Shown here: one piece after another, positions 6,391 to 13,653 of the stretch | Layout of the letters: every line of letters starts with the position of its first letter | Numbering within the stretch: the first letter of the stretch is position 1 | Source of the DNA: Candidatus Heimdallarchaeota archaeon | Lineage (GTDB): Archaea > Asgardarchaeota > Heimdallarchaeia > Heimdallarchaeales > Heimdallarchaeaceae | Assembly: GCA_030603505.1 (NCBI GenBank) | Contig: JAUVXQ010000022.1 | Span: 1 to 14,332 of the forward strand | Length of the DNA stretch: 14,332 nucleotides | Direction of reading: 5' to 3' | Notes under the pieces: model-generated | What the model was told of the DNA's origin: nothing | Seen by the model: the letters and a program-made list of their open reading frames with translations, nothing else | Databases searched by the model: none | Position numbers and translations under genes: made by a program

Positions 6391-9092
6391 TTCTGTATCT
6401 CCAAATTCCTGATGCTTACTTTCTTTAGATTTTGGGGTAATTTATACTTCAAAGACCAAACAAGATAACAGTACATACCAAAAGCTGTCAATATTGGAGT
6501 CACTATTAGAATAATAACGGCATTACTAGATAAGTGTAGAAATAAATATTGGTAAGAAGATCTATCAATTACACTATAGATCACTAGTATTCCAAATCCA
6601 ATACCAAAAACTATCGAAATAATCTCAATTACCAAGATAGATGCAAACAGAAGAACAAATAGTGATAAACGGATTTTTCTTGGCTTATTTCCCCTGCTGT
6701 AAAGTATATCTTCAGTTAGTTTGAAGTTATTTCTGGACTGGTTAAGTATGATAATTGTACCTACAAAGGTTTGAATAATAAAGAATGAGTAAATATATGT
6801 AAGAATTGGTCGTCCTTTTAGGTTTAAGTTGAGAGAATTTACTATATCATTAGAACGAGCTTTAAAGATGTTTGATTGAAGTATATTAAACGTTTTAGTA
6901 ATATTTTCACAAAATGAGTCAATAGATACTTCAGGATATAGATTAAAAAACCATAAATTTGATTGATCTAAAAAATATGACTCGTTAAATTGTGCTGAAT
7001 AAGACAAAGCTAACCAATATCCCCCAGGCACTGGCGAATCAATAACTGGAATTTTTCTGTTTCCAAGATCAATAATTTCAGGAGAAAGATTTATTATTTC
7101 ATCATTAAAGATGTATGTTCCATAAAATGTGTCTCCTTTGTCGAAATTTACTTTGTTAGCTAGTACTGCGGAAATAATGCAATTGTTATCATTCTTTAAA
7201 GACTGAAAAACCTCGTCATTTGTTTGGTATTTAAAGTGTTTTGAAGATAATTGGGGAATAAAATCTGTGAATCTATTGATATCTAAGTAAAGAAGTTTTG
7301 TAGACTCTCCTCTAATCCAAATATTTTCAGTTAATACTGGTATCCATGAACTTACTTCTTCATATTGAGAAATATTTTTACCAAGTGTAGGCTTAACAAC
7401 CCTAATTACAACGCTTGTTGGATAAGATACTAGAAGTGAATTATCTCTAGCATTATTCATAGTATCTATTAGCAGAAGTGAGAAACTAAGAAAAGACATT
7501 AATAGAATGATAAACATTATAAGAGATTTTCTTTTTTGGAATATTAGTTTGACAAAGCGATTAATAATCGCTATCTCTGGTAACCATTTTTGCAGATAAC
7601 TGGATGATTTTTCTAATATAATGAAAACCAGTCTTTTGCTGAAATAAGTAAGAAATGCAATTACTAGAATGAGCGTTGTTAATGTTTTAATCAAGTGGAA
7701 TATCGCTATATGAGAAGAATAAAAGTAGGGATTACTAGAAATAAGAAACTGACTAAGAATTTCAAAAACCGTATAGACAACAATTCCAGATATGAAAATA
7801 ATTAGGTTGTTACGGTCAAGTATTTTATTTGAAGAAACAACTTTTTTGATTTGTTTTTCTTCAATAATTTCTGTCTGAAATTCCTCTTTAACAACTTTGG
7901 ATATTTTCTTACCTTGAAAGGAAAGAATCAAGAGTACTCCTAATATCATAAATGTTGATATAAAACGTAGAAAATATAGATATGACTGGAAGAAGATTAG
8001 ACAAATTATCGAATATAAAATTATAAAGAAACAAACTGCTGATATGGTTGTCACTAGATCAAGTTTAAAAACTTGAAACCAAACCTTCCATGGGGATTCA
8101 CCCCTCATTTTTAAGTTTTTTATATAATTTAACCATTTTTCTCTCAGAGATGAGGAATTTTGTGCTAGAAAAATAGATGTAGCTACAATTAAAGGAATTG
8201 AGATTAATAGCAAAATTCCCTCATAAATAAGGAACCACTTATAAAACTCCGTTAAAGAATGGTCTAAACTTTGATAATAATTCAATTGGATTGATACCCC
8301 AATAAATTGATCGCTTACAATAGGCATAAATTTGTTGAAAACGAAATCTGTTAAGGATGAAACTTGCTCTAATAGTTCATTAAATTGATCGTTAACTGAG
8401 TAATGTAGATTCGAAAATCTAATTAAATAATGTACACTATAGATTCTGTTTTCCATCCACGTTGTATCATTTACTATAGACAAAGGAACGTAAATTTCGT
8501 TCGGATTGTAATTTATCATCAGTATCTCTGATAGTTTATATGCGCTATCAGTATAATTCTCACTTACTGAAATGTTTAGCGTGATATTTTGACTTAAAAT
8601 AGGATTATAATCGGGAGACAATCCAATAGAAAAGAACGTGCAATTTGAGTTGTTACTCATTCCCATCTCTTTGGAAAAAGAAGGTGATATAAAACCAACA
8701 TTACCTGAAAAACTCAAGTTTAATGCTGATTCTAAGGATGAAGAAAAAAAACGAATTTTTACCCATTCAAAAGATGTATTTGACGTTTGAACTTTAAGAT
8801 GAAGAACCGATGTTGAGTAGGAAATAATAGTATCGTTTAGATTAAGGTTTATATCATTACAAATATCGCGAAAATCATTTAATCTTGAAGAGCCAAGAGG
8901 ACTATCATAATCAGTGTAGTGTATGTGAATATGGCTATAAGGATTTGTTTGGATGATTTCATTGGTGTTTTGAGTGAGAGCTGTAGCAAATATTAGTTGT
9001 AATCCTGAAAAGTAAACAAACAACAATAATAAGCCAAAGGCTATGGCATAATTATTTCGTAAGTGAGCACGAAAAAACTTCCGTGTAAACAT
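6387..9092 (-). CDS. FtsX/MacB-like ABC permease, two-module, 901 residues
   Basis: This is the partner of the 868-residue permease, with the same duplicated plan: TM at about 16-38, external domain about 39-284, TMs near 287-308, 345-368 and 373-391, linker TMs near 431-452 and 468-488. It continues with a TM near 518-538, external domain about 540-762, and TMs near 765-785, 811-838 and 858-881. Coupling loops read LKMRGESPWK and LYSRGNKPRK, the latter followed by I-R-L-S and a TM, as in FtsX C-terminal modules. A charged stretch rich in Lys and Glu at about 392-425 is the main cytoplasmic loop. The ectodomains contain about a dozen N-glycosylation sequons, including NNS and NCT side by side. 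The gene starts 4 bases after the propeller protein's stop codon. A GAAGGTGA Shine-Dalgarno site overlaps that TGA. The two permeases look like diverged paralogues, consistent with an obligate heterodimer (inference). Confidence 0.87.
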   Translation of the reverse strand: MFTRKFFRAHLRNNYAIAFGLLLLFVYFSGLQLIFATALTQNTNEIIQTNPYSHIHIHYTDYDSPLGSSRLNDFRDICNDINLNLNDTIISYSTSVLHLKVQTSNTSFEWVKIRFFSSSLESALNLSFSGNVGFISPSFSKEMGMSNNSNCTFFSIGLSPDYNPILSQNITLNISVSENYTDSAYKLSEILMINYNPNEIYVPLSIVNDTTWMENRIYSVHYLIRFSNLHYSVNDQFNELLEQVSSLTDFVFNKFMPIVSDQFIGVSIQLNYYQSLDHSLTEFYKWFLIYEGILLLISIPLIVATSIFLAQNSSSLREKWLNYIKNLKMRGESPWKVWFQVFKLDLVTTISAVCFFIILYSIICLIFFQSYLYFLRFISTFMILGVLLILSFQGKKISKVVKEEFQTEIIEEKQIKKVVSSNKILDRNNLIIFISGIVVYTVFEILSQFLISSNPYFYSSHIAIFHLIKTLTTLILVIAFLTYFSKRLVFIILEKSSSYLQKWLPEIAIINRFVKLIFQKRKSLIMFIILLMSFLSFSLLLIDTMNNARDNSLLVSYPTSVVIRVVKPTLGKNISQYEEVSSWIPVLTENIWIRGESTKLLYLDINRFTDFIPQLSSKHFKYQTNDEVFQSLKNDNNCIISAVLANKVNFDKGDTFYGTYIFNDEIINLSPEIIDLGNRKIPVIDSPVPGGYWLALSYSAQFNESYFLDQSNLWFFNLYPEVSIDSFCENITKTFNILQSNIFKARSNDIVNSLNLNLKGRPILTYIYSFFIIQTFVGTIIILNQSRNNFKLTEDILYSRGNKPRKIRLSLFVLLFASILVIEIISIVFGIGFGILVIYSVIDRSSYQYLFLHLSSNAVIILIVTPILTAFGMYCYLVWSLKYKLPQNLKKVSIRNLEIQK

Positions 9093-9096
9093 CTTT

Positions 9097-10230
9097 TCAC
9101 CTTCTATACGTTTTTATTAGCAGAACTGTACCACCAATTAAAATCATACACCCTATAATAATAGGTATCCAGTATAAACCTATAGGTTCAGAGTGTGTAT
9201 TAATTGTATATGTGTATTGAATCTCTATTGTTTCATTGAGACTAGGGAAATAAACATAGAGATCTGAAGATGATGTTATATATATTTGATTAGTTGAATT
9301 ATCGCTTAACATTTTACTAGCCCCTCTATATGAAAGGATTTCACTTGAGAACAATTTGACAATACTTCGATTTATTAGTTTACAAAAATAATAGTTTGTA
9401 AAGAAATAGTAATCCCCATTATGTTCTATTATTGGACTTTCAATAAAGCCTAACCCTGTTTCAGAATAGCTATAGGTGACATTGTCAAAAAGATTCCCAA
9501 GGGTATCAAAGAAAAAAATCGAAGTGTCAGAACCAATTGAAAATAAGTTAGAGTTTGTTTGAAAACTTGTATATCCATATTGCATTGATGAATCCATGTA
9601 GTTAGCAATCATCTGATGATTTTTTAAGTTGTAGAAGGACAGATTTGTAGGATTATTTGAAAGTGTCATGAGAGTTGAATTTCTGGCTGAGAAACATACT
9701 CTTACAACATTTGGGAATAAACTTCCCTCACTTACGAATTCTTTTGTTTCTGGTGAGAAAAAGATTAATGATCCATTAGCTAGAATCATACCAATTTGGT
9801 TATCATACGCGAATATTGTTCTTGCATTAGAAGGAATATATACTGTTGAAAACGCAAGTAGTAGAACTGTGTTGGTTACATTGTTAAATATTCCAATTTC
9901 TATTTGTTCTGAATTAAAGAGAATAATAAAAAGTTTGTTGTTACAATGTATCATGCGATGCTGTGGAAGAGATATAGAAGAACTATAATCGTACTCATCA
10001 GCAATTTCTAAAGATTGAGTATCTATTCGAAAAACTTTATTTCTTCTGGATAATACATATAAATTGTATTCGCCTTGATCCAAATATGTATCTTTTGCGA
10101 TTATTGATTCTATTTTCTCTTGTTGTGCGTATAATGGTGCGTATCTACTCATAATAATTGAATTTAACAGTATAATTGAAAGTAGGAAAAAGGAGAGTGA
10201 TCGCGAATTATAAACAAAACTTCTTTGCAT
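9097..10230 (-). CDS. Secreted, C-terminally anchored protein of probable beta-propeller type; accessory subunit of the ABC operon
   Basis: I do not recognise this 377-residue protein by family. An N-terminal hydrophobic segment (about 12-27) followed by LYAQQ looks like a signal peptide. A C-terminal TM (about 352-372) ends in a basic KTYRR tail, so the bulk lies outside the cell. The region between consists of short beta-rich repeats with patterns such as YNLYVLSRRNKVFRID, IGMILANGSLIFFS and DLYVYFPSLNETIEI, spaced about 40-50 residues apart. This resembles blades of a WD40/YVTN-like propeller. Eight N-X-S/T sequons support an extracellular location. It is the first gene of the operon, 4 bases before the first permease, which implies it works with the transporter as substrate receptor, spacer or sensor. 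A BRE/TATA pair 24-38 bases before the ATG, with no Shine-Dalgarno site, suggests a leaderless transcript and supports this start. The propeller assignment is from pattern only. Confidence 0.72.
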   Translation of the reverse strand: MQRSFVYNSRSLSFFLLSIILLNSIIMSRYAPLYAQQEKIESIIAKDTYLDQGEYNLYVLSRRNKVFRIDTQSLEIADEYDYSSSISLPQHRMIHCNNKLFIILFNSEQIEIGIFNNVTNTVLLLAFSTVYIPSNARTIFAYDNQIGMILANGSLIFFSPETKEFVSEGSLFPNVVRVCFSARNSTLMTLSNNPTNLSFYNLKNHQMIANYMDSSMQYGYTSFQTNSNLFSIGSDTSIFFFDTLGNLFDNVTYSYSETGLGFIESPIIEHNGDYYFFTNYYFCKLINRSIVKLFSSEILSYRGASKMLSDNSTNQIYITSSSDLYVYFPSLNETIEIQYTYTINTHSEPIGLYWIPIIIGCMILIGGTVLLIKTYRR

Positions 10231-10253
10231 TATGGAATTTATATTATGCAGAA

Positions 10254-10268
10254 CTATTAAGTATTTTC
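10254..10268 (-). promoter_or_regulatory. BRE/TATA promoter of the four-gene ABC operon
   Basis: On the minus strand GAAAAT (10263-10268) is followed directly by ACTTAATAG (10254-10262), placing the TATA-like box 24-32 bases before the ATG at 10230. That is the spacing of an archaeal leaderless promoter. No Shine-Dalgarno site precedes this ATG, whereas the three downstream genes all have one. Confidence 0.5.
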
Positions 10269-10286
10269 AATATCGCAAGATTGTAG

Positions 10287-10574
10287 ATTTTTTTACCTAA
10301 TCACATTGATAATTCATATTCTCTTCAACTTTCAAAAGATAATCCCCATGATTTTAGACTGTGTAAAAAAGTAAAAACTGGTTTAAATGTCGCTTTTATT
10401 AACTTTCTCGCTATTTTTCATTGTAATGCAAGTAGTACTGCTTTATTAGATGTTCCACCTTATTATAACCCGCTTGTTGAACGTGTGGGACTATATGAAA
10501 CCAAACGGTATTATACTGGAAGATACCTTATTACAAGATATGTTAAATGTGCGAAATTCTTGAGAACAGGGTGA
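10287..10574 (+). pseudogene. Start-less 95-codon open frame, probable gene remnant
   Basis: The 403-base gap between the ABC operon and the GTPase holds this frame, open from just after TAG (10284-10286) to TGA (10572-10574) without any ATG, GTG or TTG near its beginning. It encodes phrases such as KTGLNVAFINFLAIFHC, DVPPYYNPLVERVGLYE and YYTGRYLITRYVK, whose composition looks like a real folded protein rather than random AT-rich translation. A short frame starting at ATG 10232 (reading MEFILCRTIKYF) runs up to the T7 run at 10288-10294, so a single indel there could have split an original gene. The NPLVERVGL element loosely recalls the end of GNAT acetyltransferase domains, but I cannot support a family call. 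I see no RNA gene in the gap. Confidence 0.42.
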
Positions 10575-10608
10575 ATCGAGAAAAATAGATAGAAAAGTCT
10601 AACCTTGT

Positions 10609-10624
10609 CTTTTTAGAATAAAAA
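10609..10624. terminator. T-tracts on both strands between the remnant ORF and the GTPase
   Basis: A plus-strand T5 (10610-10614) and a minus-strand T5 (plus-strand A 10620-10624) lie back to back in the 59 bases between a plus-strand stop and the minus-strand GTPase stop. This fits convergent U-tract termination, but such tracts are common in this AT-rich sequence. Confidence 0.28.
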
Positions 10625-10633
10625 CTAGAGTTG

Positions 10634-11296
10634 CTAGCGAATTCCTTTCAGTTTCATACCCTTTCTTGCAATCCAACTTATAATCTCCTCTCTCAATTCT
10701 TTTACTCCTTCCAAGGAAACACAAGATGTGTTGATTGCCCGAACTTGATCTTCTTCAATTGGAAAATCATGCTCTTTTATGAGTTTATACATGTTTGAGC
10801 ACACTTGCTTAACATCCTCTTCTTTGGGTTGAATTAGATCTATTTTATTTGTTACTAATATGATTAATGTATTCTCCCAAATCCAGTTTTTCACGATAGA
10901 AAATCTTAGCCACATTTCAAGTGAAGTAAGCGTATGAAAACGAGATGCATCATGCAAAAAGAGAATCACATTTATTTTTTCCATAGCAGGAAACCAATCA
11001 AAAATCGCAAGAATTTCATCAAATGTTGTTGTGATAGTTGAAACTTTTTGTCGTTGGCCTGGAAAAACATAAAATTGTAGAGATGTTATTGTTTCTTCTC
11101 CGTCCACATCAACTACTTCGCTACTAAACTCAATCTCTATATTATGTGATTTCCTAGTATTTAACAGGATGTCACCATGTTCAATTGACTCCATGTTTGG
11201 ATTAAGCAATAGCCGAGTTAAAACTGTTTTACCTGTTGCTCCATCTCCAAGAGGGAGTATTGAGCCTGTTGCATATTGTTTTATCTCACCTTCCAA
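10634..11296 (-). CDS. Small Ras/MglA-like GTPase with non-canonical G3 motif
   Basis: This 220-residue stand-alone P-loop GTPase has G1 GDGATGKT at 17-24, G4 TNKID at 149-153 and a G5-like TSCVS at 190-194. At G3, where Ras proteins have D-T-A-G-Q, it reads V-F-P-G-Q (77-81). The Mg2+-contacting Asp is missing while the Gly-Gln pair is kept, as in bacterial MglA (VPGQ) and some archaeal small GTPases. The C-terminus lacks a lipidation Cys, so membrane attachment is not evident. The start is TTG: the frame stays open upstream to a TAA about 50 bases away but offers no ATG or GTG, and GGTGGG lies five bases before this TTG. It is monocistronic, with no partner gene beside it, so its pathway cannot be inferred. 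Families of this kind control polarity, trafficking-like or cytoskeletal functions. Confidence 0.86.
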   Translation of the reverse strand: MEGEIKQYATGSILPLGDGATGKTVLTRLLLNPNMESIEHGDILLNTRKSHNIEIEFSSEVVDVDGEETITSLQFYVFPGQRQKVSTITTTFDEILAIFDWFPAMEKINVILFLHDASRFHTLTSLEMWLRFSIVKNWIWENTLIILVTNKIDLIQPKEEDVKQVCSNMYKLIKEHDFPIEEDQVRAINTSCVSLEGVKELREEIISWIARKGMKLKGIR

Positions 11297-11417
11297 ATTT
11301 GCCCACCACTTTCCAAAGTGAATCGAGTTTCGAGTAGATTATTCTCAATAAAACCTTACCATGATATAATAGTTTGCAAAGAGTCAATATCTACCTAGTT
11401 TTCAAACTAAGAAGGGA

Positions 11418-11666
11418 TTACAAGTATTCTCGAATTTTATTGGTTCCTAATACTCTTCCTTCACTCACTACTTTTCCATTTACTCTGAGAGCTGGAGTTA
11501 TAAAAACATCTAAGTCTGCAAATTTATCTACTTCTTCAAATTTGACTACTTCATATTCTTCATTTTTTCCAAGAGATATAACCGCTTCCACTGTATTTTC
11601 ATACAATTTAGCGCATTTTTTGCACCCTTTGCCTATTATCTGAATTATTTTTTTCTCTGTACTCAT
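11418..11666 (-). CDS. Thioredoxin-like small redox protein (thioredoxin_3 / redox-active disulfide protein 2 type)
   Basis: This 82-residue protein has the minimal thioredoxin fold order beta-alpha-beta-alpha-beta-beta-alpha. The redox site is GKGCKKC (Cys15 and Cys18) after the first strand, and the cis-proline loop ITPAL (Pro58) is followed by VNGKVVSEGRV. The length matches the thioredoxin_3 group, which is regularly encoded beside COG0701 permeases in metal and arsenic loci. It starts 14 bases after the permease stop codon, with an AAGGT Shine-Dalgarno site 7 bases before the ATG, so the two are cotranscribed. Probable role: reducing or delivering a thiol-bound metal(loid) to the permease, or keeping its cysteines reduced (inference). 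Confidence 0.9.
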   Translation of the reverse strand: MSTEKKIIQIIGKGCKKCAKLYENTVEAVISLGKNEEYEVVKFEEVDKFADLDVFITPALRVNGKVVSEGRVLGTNKIREYL

Positions 11667-11680
11667 GTTGTCTACCTTTT

Positions 11681-13072
11681 TTATATGAATTTGATTGATT
11701 CTCCTGATATAAATAACCCGAACAATAATCCCGCTATAACTGTGAAAATGATTACAAGCAGAACGTATACAACATTTTTCTTATCTCCTATGAATTTTCT
11801 TGTTACCAGAATGCTTTGTATAGAAAGCTCAGGATCTGCAAGCAAATAAGCTAATAATACTCCCCTTGACATTCCCAACTCTAAAAACATTTTAGCAATT
11901 GGTACTTCCATTAGTGTTGGAAAATAAGCTACAACTCCGAACGATACCCCAATTAAATTTGCAATGACAGTATTTTCTCCAACAAGATTCTGAATAAATT
12001 CTTTTGGTATCAAAACGCCTAAGAAACCAGCTAAAAACACTCCAATAACTAGATACGGTAAAATCTGTTTTACAAAAGTCCATGTTTCACTCATCCAGTT
12101 CTTTCTATCTTCTTTCTCGAATTTCTTAAGAAGATAGATTCCCACAATTATTGCTACAACTAAAGAAAATGCTGCCTTTATGGCCATATTTGCTAAATCA
12201 ACTCTGAATGCTTCAGATTTAAAATAGTCAAAAGTACGGTTTATTTCTGGTTCAGTTCCAGGACTACTTACAGAGAAATAGCTTATTTGTGATGTTCCTA
12301 TAAAAAGAAGATACAGAAGACCTAGGAATAAGTTGATTTTAGGATTCTTGATGGTGATAAAAATCACTACAAGTAATATTGTACCTGTTACCCATAATAT
12401 AGATTGAATAATTGGTGGATTTCTTATACCAATTGATTCTAGATTACTTCTATTTAGGAACGCCATAAGAATACTAATAAGCAATAAGAAAAATACTGGA
12501 ACCCCTCTTAGTATCCTTAATGACTTTGAGTTCTCATCTTCTCTTATTTCTGTAACTTCTGTGTCTTCAAGAGTTTTAGTGCCAATATTTTCTTCGTTTC
12601 CCTCTTCCTCTTTTATGTGTTTTTCCTTAAAGACAAACTCCATTATGAGTCCTATAAGAATAGCAAAAATCAATGCAAGAATAGCTCTAGCAATCGCAAT
12701 ATCCATCCCAATTAATGTACCTGTATATGTTAATGCTAAAATATTTACTGCTGGAGCAGCAAATAAGAATGTCATTGCTGGACCTAATCCTGCGCCCTTT
12801 TTCTTAATTCCTGCAAAAAGAGGTAATACTGTGCATGAACATACTGCCAGTAGTAGACCTGAAATGGCAGCTACTGGATAAGATACAATTCTCTTTGAAT
12901 CTTTCCCCATATATTTTACAATTGTGTCTTTAGGAACGAAAACTATCATAGCTCCTGCTATAAAGAAAGCTGGTATCAAACAAAGTAGAACGTGTAACGA
13001 CAAATAATCTGCAAGCGAATAGACTCCTCCGAGAAGCATCTCTAATACTTTTGCCCAGAATATAGAAACCAT
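11681..13072 (-). CDS. COG0701/ArsP-type permease (DUF318), predicted metal(loid) efflux
   Basis: This protein of about 463 residues has some ten TMs in two half-repeats. Each half has the family's long helical hairpin. The first contains the conserved C-S-C (residues 80 and 82 counted from the ATG at 13078) in AVCSCTVLP, followed by KKKGAGLGPAMTF and an AAPAVN helix break. The second contains YFPTLMEVPIAK and LLADPELS. An acidic cytoplasmic loop near 150-190 separates a pair of TMs. Relatives include ArsP (trivalent organoarsenical efflux) and the SO_0444-type Cu/Zn exporters. The CSC pair is the usual thiol-metalloid site. I place the start at 13072 because GAGG (13080-13083) is 7 bases from that ATG but only 1 base from the in-frame ATG at 13078. 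It heads a two-gene operon with the thioredoxin-like gene, driven by a TATA box overlapped by a palindrome and divergent from an ArsR-type repressor. Confidence 0.9.
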   Translation of the reverse strand: MVSIFWAKVLEMLLGGVYSLADYLSLHVLLCLIPAFFIAGAMIVFVPKDTIVKYMGKDSKRIVSYPVAAISGLLLAVCSCTVLPLFAGIKKKGAGLGPAMTFLFAAPAVNILALTYTGTLIGMDIAIARAILALIFAILIGLIMEFVFKEKHIKEEEGNEENIGTKTLEDTEVTEIREDENSKSLRILRGVPVFFLLLISILMAFLNRSNLESIGIRNPPIIQSILWVTGTILLVVIFITIKNPKINLFLGLLYLLFIGTSQISYFSVSSPGTEPEINRTFDYFKSEAFRVDLANMAIKAAFSLVVAIIVGIYLLKKFEKEDRKNWMSETWTFVKQILPYLVIGVFLAGFLGVLIPKEFIQNLVGENTVIANLIGVSFGVVAYFPTLMEVPIAKMFLELGMSRGVLLAYLLADPELSIQSILVTRKFIGDKKNVVYVLLVIIFTVIAGLLFGLFISGESIKFI

Positions 13073-13093
13073 TATCATTCCTCTGTTTGTATC

Positions 13094-13113
13094 ATATCGA
13101 AATTTTTCGATAT
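13094..13113. promoter_or_regulatory. 20-bp palindrome, candidate ArsR-type operator
   Basis: ATATCGAAA (13094-13102), two T, then TTTCGATAT (13105-13113) forms perfect 9-bp arms. It lies in the 118-bp divergent region and overlaps the end of the permease TATA box, between TATA and the expected start site, where a bound dimer would block transcription. The repressor gene next door is the natural ligand (inference). Confidence 0.68.
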
Positions 13114-13119
13114 ATAAAA
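13111..13119 (-). promoter_or_regulatory. TATA box of the permease/thioredoxin-like operon
   Basis: On the minus strand TTTTATATA is preceded by an A-rich BRE-like stretch. It sits about 39-47 bases before the ATG at 13072. Initiation some 25 bases downstream would give a leader of about 20 bases that includes the GAGG Shine-Dalgarno site. Its downstream end is shared with the candidate operator. Confidence 0.6.
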
Positions 13120-13153
13120 CTTTTTATTTTTATATTATTTGATTCGGGTGAAA

Positions 13154-13169
13154 AGAAAAACCTTTATTT
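13154..13169 (+). promoter_or_regulatory. BRE/TATA promoter of the ArsR-type regulator gene
   Basis: AGAAAAAC followed by CTTTATTT places the TATA-like box 28-35 bases before the ATG at 13197. This gives a leaderless or nearly leaderless transcript; no Shine-Dalgarno site precedes that ATG. It is 40 bases from the candidate operator. Confidence 0.5.
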
Positions 13170-13196
13170 CATAAGATATTCATATTAAAATGAGAA

Positions 13197-13616
13197 ATGA
13201 CAAATACTACACAATCTAAACCAACAGAAGAACTAAAAGAAAAATTAACCATTCTGAGGGATCAAAATATCATAGATATTAAGGTAGATGAACGCTTATT
13301 ACTAATAGAGAAACTTGAACGAATGATAGTGAAGAAAAAAAAAGATAGCAAACTAAACAATTATTTGAAGCTTTTCAAAGCCCTTGGTAATAAGAATAGA
13401 CTTCTTATTTTATGGTTAATTATGAAAGGGGTTCGTTGTGCTTGTGAGATTGAACATATACTAAATCTCTCACAGTCCACAGTCTCTCATCATATTAATG
13501 AATTAGTTGAAGTGGGTGCAATAAAGACTATAAAATCTGGGAAATGGAGTTTGGTATCTTCAGAATCTAGTTTTTTATCAGAGGACTTCTTTATTGAGCT
13601 TGTTAAGAAAGCATGA
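13197..13616 (+). CDS. ArsR/SmtB-family winged-helix metal-responsive repressor
   Basis: This 139-residue regulator has an N-terminal extension of about 50 charged residues, absent from the shortest family members and ending in KKKKD. The ArsR winged helix follows: LFKALGNKNRLLIL at 59-72, a sensor helix with V-R-C-A-C-E (Cys81 and Cys83), and the recognition helix LSQSTVSHHI at 91-100. The wing is IKTIKSGKWSLV. The CxC matches the ELCVC[D/E]L As(III)/Sb(III)-type sensor of ArsR and the equivalent site of CadC. Family members bind operators as dimers and release them when a thiophilic metal(loid) binds. Divergent placement from the COG0701 permease operon and the palindrome between them suggest it represses that operon. 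Which metal it senses cannot be fixed from the motif alone. Confidence 0.92.
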   Translation: MTNTTQSKPTEELKEKLTILRDQNIIDIKVDERLLLIEKLERMIVKKKKDSKLNNYLKLFKALGNKNRLLILWLIMKGVRCACEIEHILNLSQSTVSHHINELVEVGAIKTIKSGKWSLVSSESSFLSEDFFIELVKKA

Positions 13617-13653
13617 AGAGGTATTTTTGCTAACTATTAGACAATTAAAATAA

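Noticed and set aside
9668..9988. 106-codon plus-strand ORF inside the propeller gene
   Set aside because: It is antisense to a well-supported secreted protein and shows no domain-like pattern; a shadow.
11390..11415. TAGTTT-TC-AAACTA inverted repeat downstream of the thioredoxin-like gene
   Set aside because: Only 6 bp, with a loop too small for a stable RNA hairpin and no clear T-tract next to it.
12561..12881. 106-codon plus-strand ORF inside the permease gene
   Set aside because: It is antisense to the conserved CSC region of the permease; its Ala/Ile/Val-rich reading mirrors the membrane helices on the other strand.
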